Under the pieces are notes generated by a model. That model worked only from the letters and a program-made list of their open reading frames with translations. It was not told the origin of the DNA and did not search any database. From JAVSMW01 sp032027005 (GTDB taxonomy: Bacteria > Bacillota > Thermincolia > Thermincolales > UBA2595), in assembly GCA_032027005.1 (NCBI GenBank), contig JAVSMW010000002.1:62001-126000 (forward strand): a stretch of DNA of 64,000 nt, read 5' to 3'. Of this stretch, positions 1-8,906 are shown one piece after another. The translations under genes were made by a program, and so were the position numbers. Position 1 is the stretch's first letter. Every line of letters begins with the position of its first letter.

Positions 1-3000
1 CCTCCTATTGTCAATGTTATGTCTCCGGAATCTTGCACCGGTTCATCAAAGGCAATAGTCAGCGTACTGTTCACCGGCACATCCTCGGCACCGTCCGCTG
101 GGTTGAAAGCCGTTACGGCTGGCGGGGCGAAATCGCTGTACCCCTGCTGCTTCAGATAGGGGTATGTGCCGTCGCCAATGGCCCACACATCTATGAAGTC
201 CCAGCCGGCACCGGAAAAGCTGTCGGCCGCCTTAAACAGGGGGCCCGCCATCGGTGTGCCGTAGTGGAGATTACCGGAAAGTCCCTGAGCGTCATTGCTG
301 TAAAAAGAACTTTCCACCGAAATCCCTGCTTCTTCCCCGTTGCCAACCACGCCTGCCATCAAGGGTTCAGGCAAAGACTGAACAGACAGCGTCCCTATTG
401 TATAGGAATTTACGATTCCACCCTTAAAATCCCCTGCGATACGTCCCACCAACCCGCCGAAACCGGCGGTACTCACTGTTTCCCCATTTCTGGAAACTAT
501 TTGCCCCAGCGCGTAGGAGTCAGCGACCTCCGCCCTTTGCTCCGTCCCATACAGCAGCCCGATCAATCCTCCGGCTGAGCCGACGGCCTGGACCTCGGCT
601 CTGGCATATGACCCGGAAATACCGGAATTCGCCAATACGCCGGCGATACCGCCCACATTTTGCTTGCCCAGCACCCTGCCCTTAAAGGAAGCCCCGGATA
701 TGCCGGTATATGATACTCCAAACAGACCGCCCACATTTTCGCCTGTTGAATTGCCTGCCGAAATCTGTCCTTCAGCGTGGATATTGGTTATAGTGCCGGT
801 TCCGGAGATAAACCCGGCCAGGGCGCCAACATTGTTGCGTCCCCAAACATTTACATTCGTCAGCTTGAGGTTGTTAACCGCACCGCCGGAGATATATCCA
901 AAGAGGCCTACATAATCATCGCCCGGCCGGCTGATGCTCAAACCGTCGATGGTGTACCCGCCGCCTTCAAAGCTGCCCGTAAAAGGCGCGGCACTGTCGC
1001 CGATAGGCGTCCAGTTGGTGTAGTTAGACAGGTTTATCTTTGCTGTGAGCTTGTAATGGGCGCTTAAATTATTCCTCATCATATTAAGCTGTCCGGAGTT
1101 CCTGATGAGGTAAGGGTCGGCTGCGGTGCCGGAACCTCCGGCAAAGGTAGTCCTGTTTACTACAGGCGTCCAGCTGAAGGCACCGAGGATGCCGCCATCT
1201 GCGGAAGTGACATCTCCAGGCCCATAACTTATGGTGACATTGTCGGAATCTGCGAGAGCAGGCCCTGCCAGAGTAAGCAGGATCTGCTTTTTGTTCTCTC
1301 CCCGAGCCGCCGCGCTGAAACCGCGTTCCGCCCCGTTGACATAAGCCTTGAATTGAGCCTGTTTACCGGCGGAATCGGCCATGGCCTTGCTGAAGGTGAG
1401 GGTAACGGTCCGGCCCGCGGCATCAGTCTCCGCCGCTGTGGGCGGAGCTTCAGCCGTCCTAAAGGATAGGGTATAAGGCAATGAAAGCTTCGCCGCGTCA
1501 CCGGCGTCCACTGCCACGCCTGCGGGCAGGGTCACGGTGTAAACACGTCCGTAGTTAAGGCCTCCTGACGGAACTATTGTCAGGGTCCGCCCATCCTGGG
1601 ACAGGCTGAAGGTGCTTGCCAACACCGAGCTATCCTCCCGTACGCTGATGTCCAATGCTGCCGGCATCAACTGTGCATTCTTGTTGAAGGTCAGAGATAT
1701 GACACTGCCCGGACTCACATCCTGCCGGTTCTTCGCCGGGCTGGCAGAAGCCACACCCAAGTCGTTGGTCACCAGGACAGTAAATGTTTTCATGGCGATA
1801 TTGCCGCGGCTGTCCTCTGCAATACTGGTTACATTGGTAGATCCCAAGGGGAACTTGGCCCCTGACCTGAAAGTGGTTATGACCTCAACAGGTCCGTCCA
1901 CGGCATCTAAGGCGCTGATTTCGTCAAAGTATGCCGTCCCGCTTTTTCCGGTTTCATCCACGGGCACGATGATATCAACCGGTACCGTAATCACGGGAGG
2001 CGTGGTATCCTGCACCGTAACCTTGAAGGTTCCGGTTGCCCTATTGCCGGAATGATCTTCAGACCAAGCAGTCACCGTGGTTTCGCCAAGCCCGAAGAGG
2101 AAGCCTGAGCCCGGCGTGCTGATGACCGATGTCCATCCATCCCTCTCGTCCATAGCCATCGGCCAGTAAGTGACATGGGCCCCTTGGGGGGAGGAGGCTT
2201 CCACCGTGATATCCTGCAGCGCCAGATTGGGAGGCGTTACATCGGGCGGATCATCCCTGGTGGCGCCAATAGAGTACGTCCAGGTGGTACGGCTGTCTTC
2301 GGCGGTGACCAGAATCTTGATATAATTGAATTTCTCCTCAAGAGGGATTTCCATTTGTGTGCCAATCTCATAGGGTGTGCCGTTGACGGTCAGGCTGGCA
2401 CCCGGACCATCGCCGGGCATCACTTTGGGAGCGGCTTCCAGCATGATACTCGCGGTAGTGTATGGAAAAGATACGGAGCCGCCCGATGACCACGCCAAAT
2501 TTCTGAGTGTCTGCCCATCCAATTTCACATAGTCTAAAAATGCGTCACTGGATAGCGGCCGGTTGACTGTAATAGTATAGACCTGCTTTAACAGGCCGTC
2601 GGCCGAAGTCGTCTCGACGCCGATGACGTTTTCTCCTATTTGCAGCGGAAATGTTCCTGTATACCCATTGATTGCCTGGGCCCCGCTCCCGCCCTTATTG
2701 TAGTTCAATACAGCTGTAGCCTGGGCTTCGGGAGTAACCGTGATGGTTATTTCCCCGGTGCTGCTGGTAACATCAATATTGTGACTGGGCTCCGCAATAT
2801 TCAGAGATTTGGAGTCAAAGGTTCCCGGTGCGGATAATGCGATACTTTGTACCTCCGGATTCCTTTCAGGCTGGTATTCCCGCTTCACCATGACGGTGTA
2901 AGTTTTAGTACGGCCGCTTGGGGCACCCAGCGTCATTTCGATACGATTCAGGCCCTGGTCCAGGGGCACTTTGACGGGTGTTATAATGTTCTCGCCTATA

Positions 3001-6000
3001 ACTGGAATTTTACTGAGCTGCCCGTTCACCGTCACCCAGGCTTTGTCCCCCTCGCTCCAGGCGTTGACTGTCAGCTCCTGGGTGTTAGCCGGAACTGTAA
3101 GCTCATATTCTGTCAGACTTTGGTCGAAGTCAAAGATGTAGGATTGGACACGCTTATCTTTAGGTGTAAGCTTGAGCAGCTTGCCTTCATCATCGGTAAC
3201 GGTTAAATGCGGCTTGACTATCCAATCGTCTTTTCCGTTCACTAGCAGCAGATACCTGGCTTTTTTGCCCGAATTGGTGGTTACCTCAATGGGAAGAGTA
3301 TGCTCTATTCCGTTGCCAAAAATTGAAGTAATATCCCATAAAGTATTAGTCTCGTCCCTACTGTTTACATGAAACGAGCTGGAACCCAGCACATTAAATG
3401 ACGCTACCCGTTCCGTCTCGACAGTTATATGCACAGAAGGACTGGCCGGATCAAGGTTCAACCGGTAAACCCCCTCCGCAGGGGAGGAGAGAGTGTATTG
3501 GCCGTCAGCTGCCAAGGATATCAGCCCGGGGTTGTCACCCCATTCAGGCAGCGGGCGTTCTACGTTCACCCAAAAAAACTTGCGGCTGAACCCATCGGGC
3601 GCTTGGATATAAACATAGAAGCTGTTGCCAGGGTATAGATTTTCCGGAAGATCCGTTCTGTTCACCCTAAGCGAAACAACCTTGGAATAGTGGCCATCCT
3701 CGGAATCCGGCACACACAACTCATCATTAATCCAGACTTTGGCGTTCTTCTCAACGGTGCTGAAGCGGAATTCCACGGTTCTCGCCGACCCATCGACTTC
3801 AAAGTAGCTATCGAAATTGTTAAAATCTAAGTCAATAGGCGTTTTCTTGTCCTCACCCCCGCCTTTGGACAGCGTAAAGTAATTCAGGTTGGCATTGCTG
3901 GAAAGGGCGCGGTAGACCGCCACACGATAAGTTTTCTCCATTGCCGCCTTTGGCTCCCTGACATCTTCCGCGGTCAGAGTTATGTTGACGGAGTTGTCGC
4001 CGTGCTTTAAAGGAAAGCGGTAGGGTTTTTGCTGATCCCACTCCGAGCCGTTCACCATAATCTTCGCGCCATTAACATCTTCTTTTAACATATTGATTTC
4101 CACATACTGGGTATGTTCGCCCACATTCAGGGAATATGCGGTAACATAAGGGTCAAAGGAGGAGCTCATAATGTCCGCTTTTCCGCCGGCTCCCTTATCT
4201 TCCATCACCTGCAGCCTTTCCAGTTTATCGGAATGCTCCATCCGTACAAACAAATTATATTGCCTATTGGCCCGCTTATTACCAGATGTCACAAATACCT
4301 TGAACTTCTTGGTTACACCGGTACCGCTTATATTGTAAACCTTGTTGGGATCATAATCCTGTTTAGTGTTGTTGTCCTCCTGAACTTCAATGTATTGACC
4401 TGGGTGGGCTTGGGTAAAGTTCAGATAAAAGGACTGGCCTCCACGGCTATACGGTACCCAAAGATTATAATCAGTAACAGAAGTCTGTAATCCGGGCGTC
4501 ATCTCAAAAGGTGCTCCCATTGATACCGGCAATGCTTTAATACCCATAAGATAGGTATTGCTGGAATCATATTTCCAATACAGCGGTTCAATGGGTCCAT
4601 CTACCTCGTTAAATTCGAAGCCGAGCAGATCCTGATTAACCGTCATTGTGCCTGTGGCGCCGACTTCCACTCCCTCGCCCAAGCTCAAGCCTCCCCCTAC
4701 ACCTGCGGAAACCGTTGCCTTCATCCCGGCAGCGCCGCTTGTGCCGAGATCATCAAAGCCAGTCATAAAAAGCAGCATTTCGGTATTGGTCCAGGCGGAT
4801 ACATTGATGCCCGCGCTCAGACTGACCACCGCTTCTGCTCCCAGGTCGGCACTGGTGCCGCCGCCCAAGTTTAAACCGAAAGTGGAATTGCGCAGTCCTT
4901 CAAAGGCCACTCCCAACTGAGCTTCTAACCCATTCATCATTTCTTCGATGGGTTTCAGAGAAGTTCTGAAAGCTGCTTCATTTAATTTTGCATTGATCAG
5001 GTCCCCCGAATCTACCAGCGCGCGTACAAAAGGCTTGGCCGGGAACTCTGCCGTCAACTGTACCGTGGGGACAACCGAAGTACACAGGCTGATGGTGGTG
5101 CCCTCCAGCACACTATCGGCTATACCGTCCTCGGCTATAATCGGGTTCACAGTCTTAGGAATGAGATATGACATAGATGAGCCCTTCAGCATTCCGCCTA
5201 TAATAACGCCAACAGCCTGAAAAGTTTGCCCAATGAAGTTGCTCTGAATAACCGCCCCGCCCGGAATATTGGCGCCGACACTCATAAGCTCTACAGATTC
5301 ATCCTTCCCTCCGTTACCTGCCAAATTCAGGGAAGCATTCAGATCCATAGAAACATCTTCTGCGCCTACGGCAGTGATGATGCTGCTCATAAACGGTTGA
5401 CCGGTGGCTTCCCACATCGTATTAAGGGCACTGAAATCACTGACATTTAGTGCAGTCCCATACATCATCCGGGAAAGGACGTTCTGCAAATCTTGCGACA
5501 TATAGGGTCCAAATTCAATAAATGACTTCACCATTGAGTCGCTAACGCTTATTAGCCCGCCGGACGGGAAAGATACGGACATGCCTGCACTGGCACTTAC
5601 CCCCGGCCACACTGTGTCTGCGGCACCCAATCCGACGGAACCGTTCAGACCAACGCCCAGACTTATTTCCCCCAACGCCTCTTGTTCTCGCTGACTGTAT
5701 CCGTACAACCACTCCATGGTACTTTTAATAATACTTGCCGCGTCATCCACCGCCTCCGCAGAAGTTGGGGTCTTAATAAAATTGCCATTGCTATCGGTAT
5801 ACTTGGACGTAATCGCAATGGTAGACTTGGCAATCTGGCTGGTCATATTCCTTAGGAGCTTATCGGCAGCAGGCTGGGATACCTCAAAGGACAGAGTGGC
5901 CGTTGTTTCCACATCGCCTGTAATGCCTGCATCTATAGTGCCTTTGAGACTGAATTCAAATTCCAGCTCAACCGTCGATTCATCCATGGCGCCTATTTTA

Positions 6001-6728
6001 ACCTGAACATATTTGTTGTCAAGGCCTGGAACAGATAAATAGTCCATAGCTGAAAAGCTCGCTGTGCCGAATACGAGCGGAATTCTTAAATGGACATAAG
6101 ACTTGCCATTTCGGGTAAGATCCAGAAAGGCGTATGCCGTATTGCTTTCATTTGAAAAATGCTCCGCATTTCCCCTGCCCAAAGGACTATCGTTACCGAT
6201 ACCGAGCAATGCCTGGCCCCCATCTGATCCATCTATGCGGATAGCGGCTGAAACCGTGCCATTATCGCGCTTATCGGCCCATGCCCTCGCTTCCAGCCTC
6301 ACGCCATCAACCGTAATCGCGGGCAAATCGGTCTCAACTCCGAAATTAAAGGGCACAGCCCGTAGAAGTGTCACCCCGATGTTACCTTTGGCCGCCAAGT
6401 CCTGCAGGATTTCCAGGATTTTCGAGATGTCCTCAACAGTACCCTCTGCTGACTCGGATACGGAAGTGTCCCCGGCGGGGCCGCCCGTCACGCTCTGAAA
6501 GGCTTTTTGGAGTGCTTCCATATCGCCTCCCATAAATCCGGATAAATCTTCAGCGGCCTCCCTCAATCCGACCTTATCAAGCACTTCGTTTAGTATGTCA
6601 TCTACTGGGGAAGCATTGGCCCTGGCAGTAAAAATAGGGCTAACTATCATCCCTGACATCATAACCAGGATGAGCATACTAGAAATAAAGGCTTTCAGCC
6701 ATCTTCCTTTTTTACCGTTAAGTCTCAT
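1..6728 (-). CDS. Giant secreted multidomain surface protein (5' part, runs off the window)
   Basis: The minus strand is open from the ATG at 6728 to the window edge, giving at least 2242 codons. A clear ribosome binding site (GAAAGGAG) precedes the ATG. The N-terminus is a Sec signal peptide (MRLNGKKGRWLKAF, a hydrophobic stretch, then ARANAS). After a long low-similarity region, residues about 880-1410 hold several cadherin-like beta-sandwich units. About 1495-1655 are two HYR-like domains (PPNLALQDITVEA; TTPPVITVPVDI). About 1660-1760 is an SbsA/Big_5-like Ig domain (SPAKNRQDVSPGS). About 1870-2120 are GLUG-type repeats (NVGGLFG, GGLVGR), followed by the start of another Big_5 unit. Domain names come from pattern recognition. 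Such proteins are cell-wall or extracellular; SLH domains could lie beyond the edge. The plus-strand ORFs here are shadows. Confidence 0.88.
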   Translation of the reverse strand, partial: MRLNGKKGRWLKAFISSMLILVMMSGMIVSPIFTARANASPVDDILNEVLDKVGLREAAEDLSGFMGGDMEALQKAFQSVTGGPAGDTSVSESAEGTVEDISKILEILQDLAAKGNIGVTLLRAVPFNFGVETDLPAITVDGVRLEARAWADKRDNGTVSAAIRIDGSDGGQALLGIGNDSPLGRGNAEHFSNESNTAYAFLDLTRNGKSYVHLRIPLVFGTASFSAMDYLSVPGLDNKYVQVKIGAMDESTVELEFEFSLKGTIDAGITGDVETTATLSFEVSQPAADKLLRNMTSQIAKSTIAITSKYTDSNGNFIKTPTSAEAVDDAASIIKSTMEWLYGYSQREQEALGEISLGVGLNGSVGLGAADTVWPGVSASAGMSVSFPSGGLISVSDSMVKSFIEFGPYMSQDLQNVLSRMMYGTALNVSDFSALNTMWEATGQPFMSSIITAVGAEDVSMDLNASLNLAGNGGKDESVELMSVGANIPGGAVIQSNFIGQTFQAVGVIIGGMLKGSSMSYLIPKTVNPIIAEDGIADSVLEGTTISLCTSVVPTVQLTAEFPAKPFVRALVDSGDLINAKLNEAAFRTSLKPIEEMMNGLEAQLGVAFEGLRNSTFGLNLGGGTSADLGAEAVVSLSAGINVSAWTNTEMLLFMTGFDDLGTSGAAGMKATVSAGVGGGLSLGEGVEVGATGTMTVNQDLLGFEFNEVDGPIEPLYWKYDSSNTYLMGIKALPVSMGAPFEMTPGLQTSVTDYNLWVPYSRGGQSFYLNFTQAHPGQYIEVQEDNNTKQDYDPNKVYNISGTGVTKKFKVFVTSGNKRANRQYNLFVRMEHSDKLERLQVMEDKGAGGKADIMSSSFDPYVTAYSLNVGEHTQYVEINMLKEDVNGAKIMVNGSEWDQQKPYRFPLKHGDNSVNITLTAEDVREPKAAMEKTYRVAVYRALSSNANLNYFTLSKGGGEDKKTPIDLDFNNFDSYFEVDGSARTVEFRFSTVEKNAKVWINDELCVPDSEDGHYSKVVSLRVNRTDLPENLYPGNSFYVYIQAPDGFSRKFFWVNVERPLPEWGDNPGLISLAADGQYTLSSPAEGVYRLNLDPASPSVHITVETERVASFNVLGSSSFHVNSRDETNTLWDITSIFGNGIEHTLPIEVTTNSGKKARYLLLVNGKDDWIVKPHLTVTDDEGKLLKLTPKDKRVQSYIFDFDQSLTEYELTVPANTQELTVNAWSEGDKAWVTVNGQLSKIPVIGENIITPVKVPLDQGLNRIEMTLGAPSGRTKTYTVMVKREYQPERNPEVQSIALSAPGTFDSKSLNIAEPSHNIDVTSSTGEITITVTPEAQATAVLNYNKGGSGAQAINGYTGTFPLQIGENVIGVETTSADGLLKQVYTITVNRPLSSDAFLDYVKLDGQTLRNLAWSSGGSVSFPYTTASIMLEAAPKVMPGDGPGASLTVNGTPYEIGTQMEIPLEEKFNYIKILVTAEDSRTTWTYSIGATRDDPPDVTPPNLALQDITVEASSPQGAHVTYWPMAMDERDGWTSVISTPGSGFLFGLGETTVTAWSEDHSGNRATGTFKVTVQDTTPPVITVPVDIIVPVDETGKSGTAYFDEISALDAVDGPVEVITTFRSGAKFPLGSTNVTSIAEDSRGNIAMKTFTVLVTNDLGVASASPAKNRQDVSPGSVISLTFNKNAQLMPAALDISVREDSSVLASTFSLSQDGRTLTIVPSGGLNYGRVYTVTLPAGVAVDAGDAAKLSLPYTLSFRTAEAPPTAAETDAAGRTVTLTFSKAMADSAGKQAQFKAYVNGAERGFSAAARGENKKQILLTLAGPALADSDNVTISYGPGDVTSADGGILGAFSWTPVVNRTTFAGGSGTAADPYLIRNSGQLNMMRNNLSAHYKLTAKINLSNYTNWTPIGDSAAPFTGSFEGGGYTIDGLSISRPGDDYVGLFGYISGGAVNNLKLTNVNVWGRNNVGALAGFISGTGTITNIHAEGQISAGNSTGENVGGLFGVSYTGISGASFKGRVLGKQNVGGIAGVLANSGISGSYARAEVQAVGSAGGLIGLLYGTEQRAEVADSYALGQIVSRNGETVSTAGFGGLVGRIAGDFKGGIVNSYTIGTLSVQSLPEPLMAGVVGNGEEAGISVESSFYSNDAQGLSGNLHYGTPMAGPLFKAADSFSGAGWDFIDVWAIGDGTYPYLKQQGYSDFAPPAVTAFNPADGAEDVPVNSTLTIAFDEPVQDSGDITLTIG

Positions 6729-6853
6729 ATTTAATAACCGCTCCTTTCACTCCAGTGGTTAGTGGTTAGTCCCCAGTGGCTAGTGTAGCTGGCAGCCGGT
6801 ACTAGTGACTAATAAGCTGGTGGTTCAAAAATGAAATTTCGCAAAAGCTCCCT

Positions 6854-6926
6854 TCATGCAAAATATAATAGCAGACCAACCTTTAATCTCTATCCCTTTT
6901 TACCTTTAGGGAAGGTAAAGACAAAA
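6854..6926 (-). repeat. 73-bp direct repeat, copy A (possible shared 5' regulatory element)
   Basis: This segment matches 8834-8906 in the same orientation with about seven mismatches, all transitions. Read on the minus strand it contains the palindrome TTTACCTT-N5-AAGGTAAA followed by an AT-rich stretch with a possible -10 (TATTAT). It lies upstream of the giant secreted gene; copy B lies upstream of the PLC-like gene. It could be a common promoter/operator, or the scar of a cassette insertion. Confidence 0.6.
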
Positions 6927-6957
6927 AAAGTTTTTTAGCAGAATTTTTCGGCCCAGC

Positions 6958-6985
6958 AAAAAGCAGTAACCAAAAGGTTACTGCT
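6958..6985 (-). terminator. Rho-independent terminator of the PLC-like gene
   Basis: On the minus strand AGCAGTAACC-TTTT-GGTTACTGCT forms a perfect 10-bp stem followed by TTTTTGC. It lies about 30 bp after the stop codon of the PLC-like gene. The rest of the 6729-6960 gap holds repeat copy A and a short run of AGTGGTTAGT-like repeats near 6753-6785. Confidence 0.7.
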
Positions 6986-7014
6986 GAAATTCATTTTTTA
7001 AAAAACTTCATACG

Positions 7015-8799
7015 CTAGCGATTCAAAATGATCGCACAATCAGTTACTCGGGCATCACGCAAAAAATCAACATAAAGTACGTTAACTTGGCAGTCATCGG
7101 CATATTCGGCTAAAAATCTGCCTAATCCTCGGTTTGCTTTTGCTGCAATCGTCTGCAAGGATGCTCCTTTCGTAAGACTGTTCAGATCTTTGAATGTTAA
7201 TGTCCACGATAGGAGAAATAGTTTATTAGACGACCCAGAGCGTTTTATCATTTTCTTAAGCTGATCACATTCCATTTTGCAGCACTCATCTGTATCTGAG
7301 TAGCTGTCAAAAATGCTAATTTCCCGCCAAAAACCTTGCATCCCTTCGATATAGTGGTCATCATACCAAACAATCACTTTAGAACCCTGTCCAACAAATT
7401 CTCCGATACTTGTTGTAAGCAGGTTTGCAGACATATTCGCATACATTTTATCTCCGAGCTTCTTTTTGATCAGCCCAACCAGTTTCTCGTGCGTTTTAGT
7501 ATCCTTTTTCGTTTCAGTATCGGTGAAGTTATAGCTACAAAAGTGAGATACCTTAAGAATTACTAATTCACGGCTAGTGTTATTTAAAAAATCGGCCACA
7601 TCATCCAGCATATCTTCGAAATTGGCACCAAGAACATCATGGTAAGCATAAAATTTTTCATCTTTATAATAAGGGCGAAGATCAAAAAAACGACAACCAT
7701 TTTGCAACTGACCGGCAATGTCTTGATTATGTGCCGTGGCAAAAAGACGTGTGGCAGAACCAGGAAGCCATTCCGGAGCATCAAAACAGCTAGAATGCAC
7801 ACGCTCAGTTCCCATGTTATATGCACCGCTGTCATGACTACCAGGTAATGTCACCTGCCATAGCGGCTTTGTTCGTAATGTGTCGTACTGGCTTTCCATC
7901 CAACGCATTCGATCAATAACAAGTGATGTTGAGAACCAAAGATTTGAAGACAATTCTGATTGATGGGTTTGAATAGCCATAGATCCATTAAACGTTACGG
8001 CCACGGAGGGATTCGATCCTGTATCATAATCCTCGCTCGCAGACCATTCAATAACTTTGTTATCAACATTTATAACACCAACATGTCGATAAAGAGTTCC
8101 CACACTTTGACTCTTATGCACCTCAATCACAAACCCATCGTCCGTAATGGCAACTGATGGTTGAACCCCATTATCATACTGATGACTAGGTCCCCAATTA
8201 ATTGTTTTATTGCTCTTTTCAATGATACCGACATGATACCAAAGGGTGCTAAGCCCTGCTGATTTATGAACTTCAACAATTACTCCTTTGTTATTCATGG
8301 CCACTTTTGGCTCGTCGCCATCATCATACTTGCGGCTATCTCCCCATGCAATAGCTTTAGTTTTTTGGTCTACATTACCCACATGATACCAAAGTCCAGC
8401 ATTGCCTTGCGACTTATGAACTTCTACACACCAGTTGTCATTAGTAAGCGCAACGGAAGGTAAATCACCACTATTAAATTTCTGACTGGGACCCCAATCA
8501 ACTTTATCGCCGTTGACCTGGCCGACATGATACCACAAGTCATGCCAAAATTGAGCCTTATGAATTTCAACAACAAGATCATGATCATTCAATGCAATTG
8601 ACGGATTTACTCCTTCGTCATATTCACGACTGCTGCCCCATAATACATCCATTTGCCGTAATTCTGCGGTATGATACTGAAGCTTTTTGTCTCCCTGCGG
8701 TTTATGGACTTCGATAATTCTACCCTTATTGTTGATAGCAACAGATGTTTGAACTCCCTCACCATAGCTTAAGGATAATCCAAAAACGACGTCCCGCAT
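7015..8799 (-). CDS. Protein with six beta-type repeats and a C-terminal PI-PLC X-like domain
   Basis: 594 aa; the ATG at 8799 has a good upstream AAAGGGGGG. Residues about 18-300 are six repeats of 48-51 residues with the pattern SVAx(N/D)..., EVHKSQ, LWYHVG and WGxSxxYDxG, which suggests a beta-propeller or lectin-like fold. The C-terminal half resembles the phosphatidylinositol-specific phospholipase C X domain: LPGSHDSGAYNMG holds the first expected catalytic His, CRFFDLRPYY and YAYHDV the second region, and ELVILKVSHF follows. Related bacterial enzymes cleave the inositol-phosphate head group. No signal peptide is visible, which is odd for a PI-PLC. The gene lies between two 73-bp direct repeats, so it may be a cassette. 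Substrate unknown; it could be a non-catalytic binding protein. Confidence 0.82.
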   Translation of the reverse strand: MRDVVFGLSLSYGEGVQTSVAINNKGRIIEVHKPQGDKKLQYHTAELRQMDVLWGSSREYDEGVNPSIALNDHDLVVEIHKAQFWHDLWYHVGQVNGDKVDWGPSQKFNSGDLPSVALTNDNWCVEVHKSQGNAGLWYHVGNVDQKTKAIAWGDSRKYDDGDEPKVAMNNKGVIVEVHKSAGLSTLWYHVGIIEKSNKTINWGPSHQYDNGVQPSVAITDDGFVIEVHKSQSVGTLYRHVGVINVDNKVIEWSASEDYDTGSNPSVAVTFNGSMAIQTHQSELSSNLWFSTSLVIDRMRWMESQYDTLRTKPLWQVTLPGSHDSGAYNMGTERVHSSCFDAPEWLPGSATRLFATAHNQDIAGQLQNGCRFFDLRPYYKDEKFYAYHDVLGANFEDMLDDVADFLNNTSRELVILKVSHFCSYNFTDTETKKDTKTHEKLVGLIKKKLGDKMYANMSANLLTTSIGEFVGQGSKVIVWYDDHYIEGMQGFWREISIFDSYSDTDECCKMECDQLKKMIKRSGSSNKLFLLSWTLTFKDLNSLTKGASLQTIAAKANRGLGRFLAEYADDCQVNVLYVDFLRDARVTDCAIILNR

Positions 8800-8833
8800 A
8801 TTGGCCCCCCTTTGGTTTCTATCTGAACTTCAC

Positions 8834-8906
8834 TCATACAAAACATAATAACAGACCAACCTTTAATCTCTATCCCTTTTCACCTTTAGAAAAGGTAAAG
8901 ATAAAA
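8834..8906 (-). repeat. 73-bp direct repeat, copy B
   Basis: Partner of 6854-6926. It contains the palindrome ACCTTT-TCT-AAAGGT on the minus strand. It overlaps the 3' end of the hybrid histidine kinase gene, so the kinase's last residues (FYLYLF and the stop) are encoded by repeat sequence, and it forms the leader of the PLC-like gene. Confidence 0.6.

Noticed and set aside
33..6498. Many plus-strand ORFs of 60-180 codons
   Set aside because: They are antisense to one continuous minus-strand reading frame that has a signal peptide and recognisable domains; they lack ribosome binding sites and family similarity.
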